The notes under the pieces were generated by a model. The model was not told the DNA's origin and did not search any database. It saw nothing but the letters and a program-made list of their open reading frames with translations. Shown here piece by piece: positions 18,095 through 26,874 of a stretch of DNA of 64,000 nucleotides (positions are counted from its first letter, which is position 1; the number at the start of each line of letters is the position of its first letter). The stretch lies in the NCBI GenBank assembly GCA_947381965.1, contig CANCXX010000002.1, positions 1-64,000 of the forward strand, read 5' to 3'. A program made the translations under genes and the position numbers. This DNA is from an uncultured bacterium (lineage in GTDB: Bacteria; Bacillota; Clostridia; Lachnospirales; Lachnospiraceae).

Positions 18095-18180
18095 TGTAAT
18101 CCCTCATTCCCTTGCAACCTGCAAATCGGAGCGCAGGTTTTCACAGTAATCCCTCTTGCATTACAGGCAAAACCTGTAAT
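18095..18180 (-). other. Spacer with two hairpins between DUF5682 and VWA genes
   Basis: On the mRNA strand there is a hairpin ATTACAGG-TTTTG-CCTGTAAT, a second stem AACCTGC/GCAGGTT and the decamer GAGGGATTAC present twice, the second time as the VWA ribosome binding site. It may tune translation or processing within the operon. Confidence 0.5.
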
Positions 18181-20586
18181 TTACATATCTCCCACCATAT
18201 ATTTCTTTGCATAGCCATCCAGCTCCCTTCCATAAGCATACCACTCCGGCAATATCTCCCCTCTCTCTGTAATATCCTCCCTGCACTTTCCATGCAGGGC
18301 TGCCGCCATACTTGCAATCCGGTCTGTTTCCGCAGGAGTAAAATAAGTAAACGCCATACGCAGCTGTGGAAGAAGCTCCATAAATTCCCCCTCTTCCACC
18401 TGACCAAAAAATGTATCCAGCATTTCCAGAATCCGCCCGCCAATAAATATCAAATCCCTTGCCGTATAAAACAGGCCGCGGAAAAACACCGCAGTCTTAA
18501 GAAGCTGCTGCCTTGTACCTGTTAAATATCCCAGGCAAACCGCCTCCACATCCCCGGATGTTTCCCTGCCGCTTCCATACAAAATTCCATGAATACAGCC
18601 GCAAAGCCCCGGATGTATCTGCGTATCCTCCTGCATATGGGAAAGAGCATTAAAGTAAGTCTCCTTTTCCTGCCAAAGGTCTGCGCCTGTTCTTCCTGTT
18701 ACCTGATACAGCAGTTTTATGGCATCCATACAGTCGCCAAGACTTTCATCTTTAATTGTCACCATGGAAGGAAGCAGCGTAATCAGCTTCTGCACGGCCC
18801 CATAAAGGAGCTTTGAAATTTCCAGACTGGAGTCGTAAAGACTGCCCAGCTCTTCCATCATCATAAAAGATTTCAGGGCATCCGCCACCGAATAAAAATC
18901 CGTATCTCTAACCAGCCTGTCATAGGCCCTCTCATAAACCCTTTCAAGCGCCCCGGACAGGTTCATTTCAAATGCCTCCGTAAGAAGCCGGGCCGCCTGC
19001 CCTGCCCCCATATCTTTTTTAAGCCGCTCCCCCACCAAACTAACCGCCGCCTCCTCAATGGTGGCACCGTGGACTGACACGTCAATCAAAGCTGCCGGAA
19101 CCTGAGCGTTCCATTTATATTTCCAGATTTCCCGAATCAGATTCCGATCCCTTTTCATTTGCAGGTTCGGCCCTTTTGTCCTTCTTGCAAATGCCGTTTC
19201 CAAAAATACCATCCGGTGAAAAAAGCAGCTCATTTTTCTGTGTTTTTTTTCAGAAAAAACAGAGAGCACAACTTCTGTTTCTAATGTAGAATGCACTTTT
19301 AAGCCAAAGCTTTTACACTGGCTTTCAAAGTCATGCAGAATGGGCGGCATATCCGCCTTCTCACACAGCTTTCCCGTCCCCCGTCCGGTCATCAGCTTTC
19401 TTAATGTGCGCACCGGCATATCGGAAGCTATATTATATTCACCCTTCACATAGGACGCCTGCACAGCGTCCAGCAATTCATAAGCCCCCGGCTGGGGCTT
19501 GCCCCGCAGCTCACTAAGCCCCTGGGCCATCTGCCAGGCACAGATTTCATCATAGGTGGACAAATATCCTTCCTTTTTTCTGACTTCCCCTCCGGCAGAT
19601 ACCAGCATATCAAGCACTGCTTTTTTATATGTTTCTTCTGTTTCCCCTATGCCTTCCCATATTTTCTGGTAAAATCCTGCAAAAGGCATACCGCTGGCAT
19701 AGCCGTTTAAGGCATCCGCCGCCTCCATGGAATAAGGCATCAGATAAACACTCTGATTCTTTGCCGGAACCCTGCCTGACAGCTTTGCCCCCAGGCGTTT
19801 GGTTTCTTCCCAATTGGCAGGAGAAAGCCTTTCTGATAACCCCGGCGTATGGAAACCGCCTGTTACCACAAGAATCCGAAACCAGCCCTCTGCCGCCATC
19901 CCGCTTTTTTGTACTGCCCACTGCACAATTTCTGCTGCCATATGAGCCTCCCTCTCAAGACAGCCTTCCTCCTTAAGCGCTGCTTTTGTCGTATTTTCCC
20001 TGGCCAGCGCGCAATAGACCTTTAAATGGGAAAACCAGGTGTCACTATCCTCATAAAGTCCGTTTATTTCAAAATATTTTTCCCAAAACTCGTCAAAACT
20101 GCGAAGCCCTGCCTTTTCACACAAACGTCCAATGTACTCGTTTCTTGAAAGCAGATAATCATCATTATAATTGTTTTTTTCCTCTGCCTTCAACAGGCCC
20201 TTCCCTTCTTCGGAGGCCGCTAAAATATCCCCATAGGGCAAGTCAATAAACGCAGCGGGAATCCCCAGCTGCAAGGCTTCCCGCAGAGCCGTCAGCTCCG
20301 GTGAATATTCAAGAAACGGATAATAGCACTTATAATGCTCCTTTTCCTTTGTAATCTTTCCCTCTTTATCATGGCAGGAATAATAAATGGCAAAGGGCGC
20401 TTTTGTTTCCTCATCCACCATAACAGGAATCAGCATATTTGCATTGTCCGGCCCTTCTATCAGTATCACAGAAGGCTTCCATTCCCTAATTACCTTCTGT
20501 ATCTGGAAGGAACAGGCCGGACTGTGATGGCGGACAGGCAGCAGCATTATTTCAGCCATTTCCTGGCTTCGTAGTATTGTTTCCAT
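18181..20586 (-). CDS. DUF5682 protein (YehM-like)
   Basis: An 801-aa protein of the DUF5682 family. The N-terminus has the typical LLPVRHHSPACSFQ and SVILIEGPDNAN segments; later VTGGFHTPGL and a long helical C-terminal half follow. It is found with MoxR, VWA, SWIM and DUF4132 proteins; no activity is proven. The HHSPA and EGP motifs near the N-terminus could form an active site (inference). Its start overlaps the MoxR gene's end by 40 bases, showing tight coupling. An alternative start ten codons downstream is possible. Confidence 0.8.
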   Translation of the reverse strand: METILRSQEMAEIMLLPVRHHSPACSFQIQKVIREWKPSVILIEGPDNANMLIPVMVDEETKAPFAIYYSCHDKEGKITKEKEHYKCYYPFLEYSPELTALREALQLGIPAAFIDLPYGDILAASEEGKGLLKAEEKNNYNDDYLLSRNEYIGRLCEKAGLRSFDEFWEKYFEINGLYEDSDTWFSHLKVYCALARENTTKAALKEEGCLEREAHMAAEIVQWAVQKSGMAAEGWFRILVVTGGFHTPGLSERLSPANWEETKRLGAKLSGRVPAKNQSVYLMPYSMEAADALNGYASGMPFAGFYQKIWEGIGETEETYKKAVLDMLVSAGGEVRKKEGYLSTYDEICAWQMAQGLSELRGKPQPGAYELLDAVQASYVKGEYNIASDMPVRTLRKLMTGRGTGKLCEKADMPPILHDFESQCKSFGLKVHSTLETEVVLSVFSEKKHRKMSCFFHRMVFLETAFARRTKGPNLQMKRDRNLIREIWKYKWNAQVPAALIDVSVHGATIEEAAVSLVGERLKKDMGAGQAARLLTEAFEMNLSGALERVYERAYDRLVRDTDFYSVADALKSFMMMEELGSLYDSSLEISKLLYGAVQKLITLLPSMVTIKDESLGDCMDAIKLLYQVTGRTGADLWQEKETYFNALSHMQEDTQIHPGLCGCIHGILYGSGRETSGDVEAVCLGYLTGTRQQLLKTAVFFRGLFYTARDLIFIGGRILEMLDTFFGQVEEGEFMELLPQLRMAFTYFTPAETDRIASMAAALHGKCREDITERGEILPEWYAYGRELDGYAKKYMVGDM

Positions 20587-21656
20587 AATCCACCCTCTCT
20601 GCCGCTTTTATCCTTAATGACGGTATTAAAATACCCCTTCACTTTTTCCAAATCTTCTTTATTTTCCTTGGAAATGGCCCCCACAAGATTTTGTACCAGA
20701 CAGCCAACACTCATGCTTCCATCTCCATAATAATATCCGGTAAGCATGGTCTGATAATACACAGACACCGCTTCCGCCGTACTCATCACTGCCGAGGGCT
20801 TATCAATCCGGTGTCCATAAGCAGAAATCCCTTCCCGCAGTTCATGATAAGTGGATGCTAAAAGCTCCGCCACATCCTCCTCCGGCTCCATGGCAACGCC
20901 GCTCTCTGCGGCAAGCCTTCCCACCTCGTTTAAGATAATCTGCTTCTCCATGGACACTTCCCGGACCGGCATAACTGTCTCAAAATTAAAACGGCGCTTT
21001 AAGGCGCTGCTCATTTCATTGACCCCCTTATCCCTTGTGTTGGCGGTTCCAATCACATTAAAACCAGGGCGGGCAAAGAGAAATCCCTCATCCCCCAATT
21101 CCGGCACATTCAGCACCTTGTCACTTAAGACGCTGATTAAACTGTCCTGAATCTCCGCCGGTGTTCTGGTAATTTCCTCAAATCTTGTCAGAATCCCCTT
21201 TTCCATTCCCACATACAAAGGAGACGGAACCAACGCCTGTCTGTCAGGTCCTTTGGCAAGCAAAAGAGCATAGTTCCAGGAATACTTGATCATATCCTCT
21301 GTAGTCCCTGCTGTGCCCTGAATGGTATTGGTGCTTACACCGCTTATGGCCGCAGACAAAAGCTCCGAAAGCATGGTTTTCGCAGTTCCCGGCTCCCCCA
21401 CCAGCATAAGGCCCCGGTTGCCCGCCAGTGTTACGATGCACCGCTCCACCAGCGCATCATTGCCAAAATATTTTTTTTCAATTACAATTTCCCCGCCCTT
21501 GTAAGGAACGGCCTTGGGGCTCCCCAATATAAACGTTCTGACAGCCCTTGGCGACATCTGCCAGTTTTGGGGCCTGTTTCCCGTATCCATATTCTTCAAT
21601 GCTTCCAATTCTTCCCTGTATCTTACCTCTACAGGCGGCTTTATACTTTCCTGCAT
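20547..21656 (-). CDS. MoxR-family AAA+ ATPase (YehL-like)
   Basis: A 369-aa ATPase, first gene of the cluster. Walker A GEPGTAKT is at 87-94. The Walker B position reads TRFEEI (159-162 FEEI), a variant of the usual hydrophobic-DE form. Sensor 1 is in GTANTRDKG (203-211). MoxR ATPases work as hexameric remodellers with VWA partners, and the VWA gene is two genes downstream. AAGGAAGGG precedes the ATG. The promoter probably lies in the 21657-21800 region. Confidence 0.85.
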   Translation of the reverse strand: MQESIKPPVEVRYREELEALKNMDTGNRPQNWQMSPRAVRTFILGSPKAVPYKGGEIVIEKKYFGNDALVERCIVTLAGNRGLMLVGEPGTAKTMLSELLSAAISGVSTNTIQGTAGTTEDMIKYSWNYALLLAKGPDRQALVPSPLYVGMEKGILTRFEEITRTPAEIQDSLISVLSDKVLNVPELGDEGFLFARPGFNVIGTANTRDKGVNEMSSALKRRFNFETVMPVREVSMEKQIILNEVGRLAAESGVAMEPEEDVAELLASTYHELREGISAYGHRIDKPSAVMSTAEAVSVYYQTMLTGYYYGDGSMSVGCLVQNLVGAISKENKEDLEKVKGYFNTVIKDKSGREGGLWKQYYEARKWLK

Positions 21657-22165
21657 TTTATGTATCCCTTCCTTTTATACATCTCCCCAAAGGGCTATAA
21701 TGAATGGCTGATTACTTACCATTTAATATAGGTATTGTATCATTATAAACAAACAAAATCTATAAAAAACAGCTAAAGGTGATAGGAATCCTGACGGAAT
21801 GGGAAGCCTGTTCGGGAGAAATGGATCTGAATCCCTTTTGACAATACCATTGGGAAAGGGACAGACCTCTATAATTTATACAACACAAATATCCATGAGA
21901 AAATCCAGATGCAGAAATGAGACAATGCGGACACTTTTGCAGATTTTAAACTGTTCCAACCCTTAATTTATAAGCATTGTAGCAGTTTGAGCCCAAGTTT
22001 TAGTATATAGTAATTTTTTCAATTCTGTAAATTTTTACGAAACCTTGATATTATGCGGAATTATAAGATAAAGCGTTTATGTCGGTATCAAAGACCCGTT
22101 TCATGGTGCATAGCATCTAATTAAACAAGATTTTTTTGGAAGATTGCATTTTTAATTTCAATTAA
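21657..22165. other. Divergent intergenic region
   Basis: About 630 bases separate the MoxR and NUDIX starts. It must hold the cluster's minus-strand promoter and the NUDIX promoter (22166-22194). The rest is AT-rich with no supported gene. Confidence 0.5.
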
Positions 22166-22194
22166 TTCACAATTACCATATATTATGTTATAAT
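22166..22194 (+). promoter_or_regulatory. SigA-type promoter of the NUDIX gene
   Basis: TTCACA at 22166-22171, a 17-base spacer, then a perfect TATAAT at 22189-22194, about 100 bases upstream of the NUDIX start. Confidence 0.75.
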
Positions 22195-22293
22195 GTTTTA
22201 CAATCTTATGAACGATATAGCACAAAGGAATTTTAAGAGAACGTTTTTCCTTTAAAATCATCAAATCATAATCGGAGTTATGGAGGAACATCC

Positions 22294-22707
22294 ATGAAGA
22301 GATATAATGTAATCGCAGTTTATGACGCCGCCGAAAAAAGAATTCTCATGTGTCAGCGAACAAAAGAACCCTTTAAAGGAAAACTGAATTTCGTTGGGGG
22401 AAAAATAGAACCCGGCGAAACAGATGAGGAAGCCGCCTACCGGGAACTTTTTGAAGAAACGGGCATTTCAAAAGATGCTATTATTCTCACACATGTGATG
22501 GATTTTCGGTATTTCCTGTCTGACAAAGAGCTGGAGGTTTATTCCGGTAAGCTCAAAAAGAATGTACTGCTGACAGAAGAAATAAATCCACTGCTTTGGG
22601 TAGACCGGACTGAAAACTTCTGCGATATGTCCCGTTTTGCAGGTGAATGCAATATAGAACATATTCTGCAGCAGGTGGATTATTACAAGTGTAAAACGCT
22701 GAAATGA
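22294..22707 (+). CDS. NUDIX hydrolase
   Basis: A 137-aa protein with an intact NUDIX box (GGKIEPGETDEEAAYREL followed by FEETGI, matching Gx5Ex7REUxEExGU). It should hydrolyse a nucleoside diphosphate derivative such as an oxidised nucleotide, using Mg2+ bound by the box glutamates. The N-terminal RYNVIAVYDAAEKRILMCQR and the NFVGGK context suggest a MutT-like small enzyme; the substrate is unknown. GGAGG lies 7 bases upstream of the ATG. It is a lone plus-strand gene with its own promoter. Confidence 0.9.
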   Translation: MKRYNVIAVYDAAEKRILMCQRTKEPFKGKLNFVGGKIEPGETDEEAAYRELFEETGISKDAIILTHVMDFRYFLSDKELEVYSGKLKKNVLLTEEINPLLWVDRTENFCDMSRFAGECNIEHILQQVDYYKCKTLK

Positions 22708-22757
22708 TATCGATCCAATTTCACGCAAAGCAGTGCGTACAGATGGCAGGAAAGATT

Positions 22758-22870
22758 TTTATATAAGCAAATGTTTATTTAATTTTATATCTGTATGTAT
22801 CTCATACATGCCTGGAATGCTGCACCAATGTACAATGTATAGGCTTCCGGCTTTCAGCCCAAGATACCCT
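22758..22870. repeat. Toxin-gene 3' flank, about 80% identical to 40521-40635
   Basis: About 97 bases following and including the end of the toxin gene match the sequence after the KaiC-like gene at roughly 80%, mostly with transitions. The other copy also contains a short C-terminal remnant (EAYMGILR, stop) equivalent to the toxin's QDYEGILG end. The two sites are therefore related copies of a toxin-antitoxin 3' region. Confidence 0.7.
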
Positions 22871-23168
22871 CATAATCCTGCAATTCATGATAAATTCCCT
22901 CAACATTAGCCCTGTCCCCATCCACTGTATAAACCATCAGATATCTATGCCTGCGAAAGTGGATTGTACGGTAGCCCTTAGCCTGTAATACTCTGTCATC
23001 ACATAGTTTCAACGATCCCGCCATATGTGAAAGGCGGGCCACCGTATCATCAAAATCGTCTGCGACACTTATGGCCGCCTGTCGGTTTTCAAGCTCATAA
23101 AGAAGGTAATCTATTATTTTCCGAAAATGCGTTTTTGCCTGGGATGACAGAATGACTTCATAGACCAT
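22854..23168 (-). CDS. ParE/RelE-superfamily toxin
   Basis: About 104 aa. The start at 23168 (MVYEVILSSQAKTHF) overlaps the antitoxin's end by 11 bases; an earlier in-frame start inside the antitoxin gene is unlikely. The features are those of the ParE/RelE fold: an N-terminal strand-helix, the KGYRTIHFRRHRYLMVYTV beta-hairpin and the terminal YHELQDYEGIL. ParE members poison gyrase and RelE members cut mRNA. The lack of a clear RelE catalytic set and the HELQDYE ending favour a ParE-like type; this is not certain. It is the second gene of a two-gene addiction module. Confidence 0.8.
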   Translation of the reverse strand: MVYEVILSSQAKTHFRKIIDYLLYELENRQAAISVADDFDDTVARLSHMAGSLKLCDDRVLQAKGYRTIHFRRHRYLMVYTVDGDRANVEGIYHELQDYEGILG

Positions 23169-23397
23169 ATTCTTTTCTGACCTCCGCGCTGAACTCTCCT
23201 GCCTCCTGGTATTCACCATTTCTGATCTGCTGCCTGGAAATTTCCAGCTCTTTATAGATATCCTCCCTGCCCATTAACGGGAATGGACAATCTGCATCAC
23301 GCCGTTGGAGAAGTTTTCTGGCGAAATTTTGTATCTCCTCCAGGTCAGCTTCCGGCAAGACTTTTATCATAGAAATGGTGCTTTCCAACATAGTCAT
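23158..23397 (-). CDS. Antitoxin of the ParE/RelE-type pair
   Basis: A 79-aa acidic protein (LPEADLEEIQNFARKLLQ, then EISRQQIRNGEYQEAGEF) directly upstream of and overlapping the toxin, the usual antitoxin-first order. The N-terminal half should dimerise and the C-terminal half should wrap the toxin. AAAGGAG lies 7 bases before the ATG. The upstream 23400-23470 region has TATAAT-like boxes and inverted TTATGGA/TCCATA motifs, consistent with autoregulation. Confidence 0.75.
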   Translation of the reverse strand: MTMLESTISMIKVLPEADLEEIQNFARKLLQRRDADCPFPLMGREDIYKELEISRQQIRNGEYQEAGEFSAEVRKEYGL

Positions 23398-23511
23398 TGC
23401 ATTTCTCCTTTCTGACTGATTATAACATTATGGATATTTGCCTTTATCTATGTCCATATTATAGCATTTTATCTGACTGATAGAAACCCTTTGCACATTG
23501 TTTATCAATTT

Positions 23512-23732
23512 TTATATAGTATGACATCCTGATATTTGTAAATCTTCCGCACAGTTTTCCCTGCTCCGGCCAATATTGCGTCGGGTTACCCTTGCCGGAG
23601 TTCCACATGCAATACAGTTTTCAGGTAAAACCTCTCCGCTCCCACAATACTTCCATCTCCAATTTCACTGCCATACAGAATTGCTGCACACATTCCAATC
23701 CATACATGATAGATTTCACCTTTGTACTCTAC
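23512..23732 (-). pseudogene. Frameshifted remnant of a hexapeptide-repeat acyltransferase
   Basis: Two frames together give the C-terminal part of a left-handed beta-helix acyltransferase: first YHVWIGMCAAILYGSEIGDG then SIVGAE, then after a frameshift LPENCIACGTPARVTRRNI. No start is left (stop immediately upstream). It lies downstream of the CBS-methyltransferase gene, at the end of the surface-polymer operon, so it probably belonged to that pathway and has decayed. The remaining sequence from 23398 is the toxin-antitoxin promoter region. Confidence 0.8.
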
Positions 23733-23747
23733 TTAGCATTAATTTCC

Positions 23748-24854
23748 TTATAAATGATTGGCCTGCAGGGGAAGTTCATGGAACATGACCGGCGCCTCAT
23801 GTCTAAGTGTTCCTATCCCCACATATACTTCAGAGTTTTCATTATATTTTTCATGGGAAAATCTATGACATATTTTTGTTTTCTTTCTGTGGTTCTGATA
23901 ACTTTCTCTTTCCGGGGATATTTTCAAATCCGTATTGGATTGGTTAAACTCCCGAATTGCCAGGTTTTCACCCTGAAATTCATATTCCGGACTGATATCA
24001 TCCCAATATGTATAAATTCTTGGGATAAAATACTTATTATCATTTTTTAAAAATTCCAATATAGGAAGCGTGGAGGAGTAATAATCAACGTCAATAAGCA
24101 TACAGCCAACTGGTGCAGGATGATATTCTTCAAAAAAGTTTTTTGTCGTATCCCTGAAATCCCCCAGGATCAGCTTTGCACATTCCAAATGTTTTTTTAA
24201 CATATCAGCATCCATTTTATAATCACCGCCCCGGAATAAATGAATCATATCCTTATATCCCATGTTTCCCGCCGGCAGTCCAACTCCTGAGTCAAAACCA
24301 TAAATTTCAATCTCCACTCCCAAAAGTCTGGTAATGGCCTTTGCATGAAATTCACAGTTTATTAACCCGTTTCCTCCTGCCACACCAAATTCCATAACGC
24401 TGATTTTGGGATATCCAAGTGTCTTTGCTTCCAGAGCGGCCATATACATACAAAAAGCATAATGCATTCTCGGCAGTTTTCCCTGATCAAAATATTGCTT
24501 CCAGAAAGCCTGCTCTCTGGAAACCACATCTATCAAATTACGTTCCCTGTCAATTACCGGAATATGCTTAACGGCCGCAAAATCAGCAAAAATATCTCTT
24601 GCTTTTGTTATGACATCCACATCTTCTGCCCCTGACATAATGTACTTGCATTTTGCGTTAAAAATGTCTCCCACCTTTAGTAAACTTTCATTTGTAAATG
24701 TTTTATTAAATTCACTGATGGTTACTATTCCCTCAAATAAATCCTGGTCATCAACTACCACCAACAGGGATTTATTCCTGTATAGTTTCCAATGTGCATA
24801 GTAAACGCTGTCTTCCTTATGCACAATATAATCATTCATCCATTCATATTTCAT
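23748..24854 (-). CDS. CBS-domain / TylF-like methyltransferase fusion
   Basis: About 368 aa. The ATG at 24854 has GGGAGG at good spacing; longer upstream frames overlap the E1alpha gene. The N-terminal 125 residues (LFEGIVTISEFNKTF, IPVIDRERNLIDVVSR) form a CBS pair like those fused to sugar-nucleotide enzymes. The rest has a Rossmann motif VMEFGVAGGNGL, a YGFDSGVGLP segment and an LIDVDYYSS acidic strand, resembling TylF/MycF-type SAM-dependent methyltransferases. Substrate is unknown; from context it may methylate the polymer decoration. It is the last intact gene of the 38.6-23.7 kb operon. A perfect palindrome (24871-24893) precedes it. Confidence 0.65.
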   Translation of the reverse strand: MKYEWMNDYIVHKEDSVYYAHWKLYRNKSLLVVVDDQDLFEGIVTISEFNKTFTNESLLKVGDIFNAKCKYIMSGAEDVDVITKARDIFADFAAVKHIPVIDRERNLIDVVSREQAFWKQYFDQGKLPRMHYAFCMYMAALEAKTLGYPKISVMEFGVAGGNGLINCEFHAKAITRLLGVEIEIYGFDSGVGLPAGNMGYKDMIHLFRGGDYKMDADMLKKHLECAKLILGDFRDTTKNFFEEYHPAPVGCMLIDVDYYSSTLPILEFLKNDNKYFIPRIYTYWDDISPEYEFQGENLAIREFNQSNTDLKISPERESYQNHRKKTKICHRFSHEKYNENSEVYVGIGTLRHEAPVMFHELPLQANHL

Positions 24855-24870
24855 CCCTATACCTCCCATA

Positions 24871-24893
24871 TATCGCAGGCAGTGCCTGCGATA
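24871..24893 (-). promoter_or_regulatory. Palindrome upstream of the CBS-methyltransferase ribosome binding site
   Basis: A 23-bp near-perfect inverted repeat (TATCGCAGGC / GCCTGCGATA) between the E1alpha stop and the methyltransferase ribosome binding site. It lacks a T tract, so an attenuating or processing hairpin is more likely than a terminator. Confidence 0.5.
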
Positions 24894-24919
24894 CTGCACT
24901 TTACATCCTTTCCTGTCTT

Positions 24920-25852
24920 TTACACACTGTCTTTTCTGTCTCCTGTCCTTTTCCTGTATTCCTCCATTCCCCACTCCGCATTTTCATTCGCCTGTGCAAA
25001 CGCCTCATCCACCACTGCTTCCAATCTCTGTTCTATTTCCGCTGCAGACTCCTCACCTATATGGCAGCGCAGGCCCTTAAGGGGATCGCTTAAAAGATTT
25101 TCCTCCTTTTCTTCCTCACTCATATACGCCCTGTCATCTGATTTGGAATGACCGCACAGTCGAAAAGTATTGATTTCTAAAAAAGCCGGTTTTCGGTTAT
25201 TTTTTACAAACAGGTACCCCTCTTCAATGGTATCAGAAAGCTTCTCCAATTCTCTTGTATCTGCATAATAGTATTTTATATCCATAGCCTCCACCCGGCG
25301 TTTCACAGTTCCTGCCGTATAAGACGCAGAAGGAGTGGACATTGCATAGTGATTATTTTCGAGAATGTATAATACCGGCACATCATACACCCCCGCCATG
25401 TTCATCGTTTCCCCCACATATCCTTCCTGAAAGCCGCCGTCTCCCAGAAAAGAAATTACCACACCCTCCTTTTTCCGCTTCTTCAGGGAAAGCGCCATAC
25501 CAACGCCAACAGCCGCCATTCCGCCTGTAACTCCATTGGTAATGTATTTTCCTGTCTTTATATGCTGACTTCCTCCCATACCGCAGTTATACCCATCCGC
25601 CTTCCCCATCATCTCGCAAAACAGTCTGTATGGATCTTTTGTATAGGCAAGAACCTGCCCATGACATCTGTGTGTTCCGGTAACATAATCCTTTTCTTTG
25701 TCTATCACGTTCATAACAAGTACGGGGATAATCTCCTGACCGATACATCCATGGGTGGTCCCACGCATTCTGCCCTGTTCAAACTCCTTCTCAACTTTTT
25801 TTTCAAATGCCCTGATTAAAAAACTCTCTTCATATATACTGCCAAAATCCAT
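24920..25852 (-). CDS. Thiamine-diphosphate 2-oxoacid dehydrogenase E1 alpha subunit
   Basis: A 310-aa subunit of a 2-oxoacid or acetoin dehydrogenase complex. The TPP-binding motif begins GDGGFQEGYVGETMNMAG and ends at ILENNHYAM. The GTHRCHGQVLAY and MGGSQHIKTGKY segments match E1alpha active-site regions. It should decarboxylate a 2-oxoacid with E1beta and pass the acyl group to the lipoyl domain encoded at 28325-29443. GAGAGG precedes the ATG; E1beta ends 9 bases upstream. Substrate (pyruvate, branched-chain oxoacid, acetoin) cannot be read from the sequence. Confidence 0.85.
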   Translation of the reverse strand: MDFGSIYEESFLIRAFEKKVEKEFEQGRMRGTTHGCIGQEIIPVLVMNVIDKEKDYVTGTHRCHGQVLAYTKDPYRLFCEMMGKADGYNCGMGGSQHIKTGKYITNGVTGGMAAVGVGMALSLKKRKKEGVVISFLGDGGFQEGYVGETMNMAGVYDVPVLYILENNHYAMSTPSASYTAGTVKRRVEAMDIKYYYADTRELEKLSDTIEEGYLFVKNNRKPAFLEINTFRLCGHSKSDDRAYMSEEEKEENLLSDPLKGLRCHIGEESAAEIEQRLEAVVDEAFAQANENAEWGMEEYRKRTGDRKDSV

Positions 25853-25861
25853 ATGTACCTC

Positions 25862-26836
25862 TCATTCTGCCATGCAGAAGGCTTTTACCTTCCTGTAAAT
25901 ATCATCTTCCGAAACCAAAACTTCCTCTTCCGCTTTCCGGCCGGAAGGAATTATACTTTCTTTAGACGTAAGAACTGCAGCCCGCCTGCCTGCCTGTGCA
26001 AATTCAAAGGCGGCCTGTGCCGCAAATCCATACCCTCCAGTGCCTTCCTCTGCCACAACTACATTTTTGGTCCGTACAGCCTGAATCAGAGGCGAATCCT
26101 TCCCTTTAAAGAACGCATCCGACAGGTCCGCCGCCACTACCACATCTGCCGAAATCTCTTCATTATAAATTAAATCTCTGGCCACCTTAACCGCTTTACT
26201 GCTAAGGCCCCCATAGGTCAAAATCGTTATATCCGGTGTCTCTCCCTTAATGGAAAGCCTTACCACATAATCCTTTTCCTCATATTGAAAAATGTCATTA
26301 TCTTCCAATATAAGCTCCTTCGGATAATCCAGTTTATTTTCAATAAACAAGGTGGGTTTTCCACTTTCAATCACATACTTTAAATATTCTCCCACATGTA
26401 TAAATCTATTGGGAGCCGCCACCTTTAGTCCTGGTATTCCCAAAAACATTTTTTCCAGAGACTGGGAATGGGTTGCGCCATATCCCCGGTATCCGCCTGA
26501 AGGCGTCCTGACAACAAGGTGCAGTTTCTGTCCATACAAATCATAAAATTTTGCTCCATGGTTAATCAGCTGATCAGCTGTCAAAGTAATAAAATCGCCA
26601 AACATAATCTCTTCCAGAACATATTCTCCCATAAGCGCCATGCCTATGCTGACCGCTGTAAATCCCTGCTCGCACATTGGCGTTCCAATTATGTTTTCAG
26701 GATATTTTTCGGATAACCCTTTGGTTACTTTAAAAGCCCCTCCATATGGCTCTCTGATATCCTCTCCCAAAACATAAGCATTTTTTTCTTCAATCAGTTC
26801 CTCTATCGCCTCTCTGATGGCATAAAGATATTTCAT
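25862..26836 (-). CDS. Thiamine-diphosphate 2-oxoacid dehydrogenase E1 beta subunit
   Basis: About 324 aa. The ATG at 26836 has GGGAGG upstream; a longer frame into the E3 gene is not the real start. Characteristic segments are YVLGEDIREPYGGAFKVT, GTPMCEQGFTAVSIGMAL and VRTPSGGYRGYGATHSQSLE. It forms the heterotetramer with E1alpha, contributing part of the TPP site. It lies between E3 (38 bases upstream) and E1alpha (9 bases downstream). Confidence 0.85.
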   Translation of the reverse strand: MKYLYAIREAIEELIEEKNAYVLGEDIREPYGGAFKVTKGLSEKYPENIIGTPMCEQGFTAVSIGMALMGEYVLEEIMFGDFITLTADQLINHGAKFYDLYGQKLHLVVRTPSGGYRGYGATHSQSLEKMFLGIPGLKVAAPNRFIHVGEYLKYVIESGKPTLFIENKLDYPKELILEDNDIFQYEEKDYVVRLSIKGETPDITILTYGGLSSKAVKVARDLIYNEEISADVVVAADLSDAFFKGKDSPLIQAVRTKNVVVAEEGTGGYGFAAQAAFEFAQAGRRAAVLTSKESIIPSGRKAEEEVLVSEDDIYRKVKAFCMAE

Positions 26837-26874
26837 ACCAGTCCTCCCTGCCGGATTGTTATTTATACAAAATA

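Noticed and set aside
22854-23168. Longer toxin start 17 codons upstream
   Set aside because: That segment is inside the antitoxin coding region and the shorter start gives the usual ParE/RelE N-terminus.
23748-24974. Longer start of the CBS-methyltransferase
   Set aside because: The first 40 codons overlap E1alpha, contain no family sequence, and the ATG at 24854 has a strong ribosome binding site.
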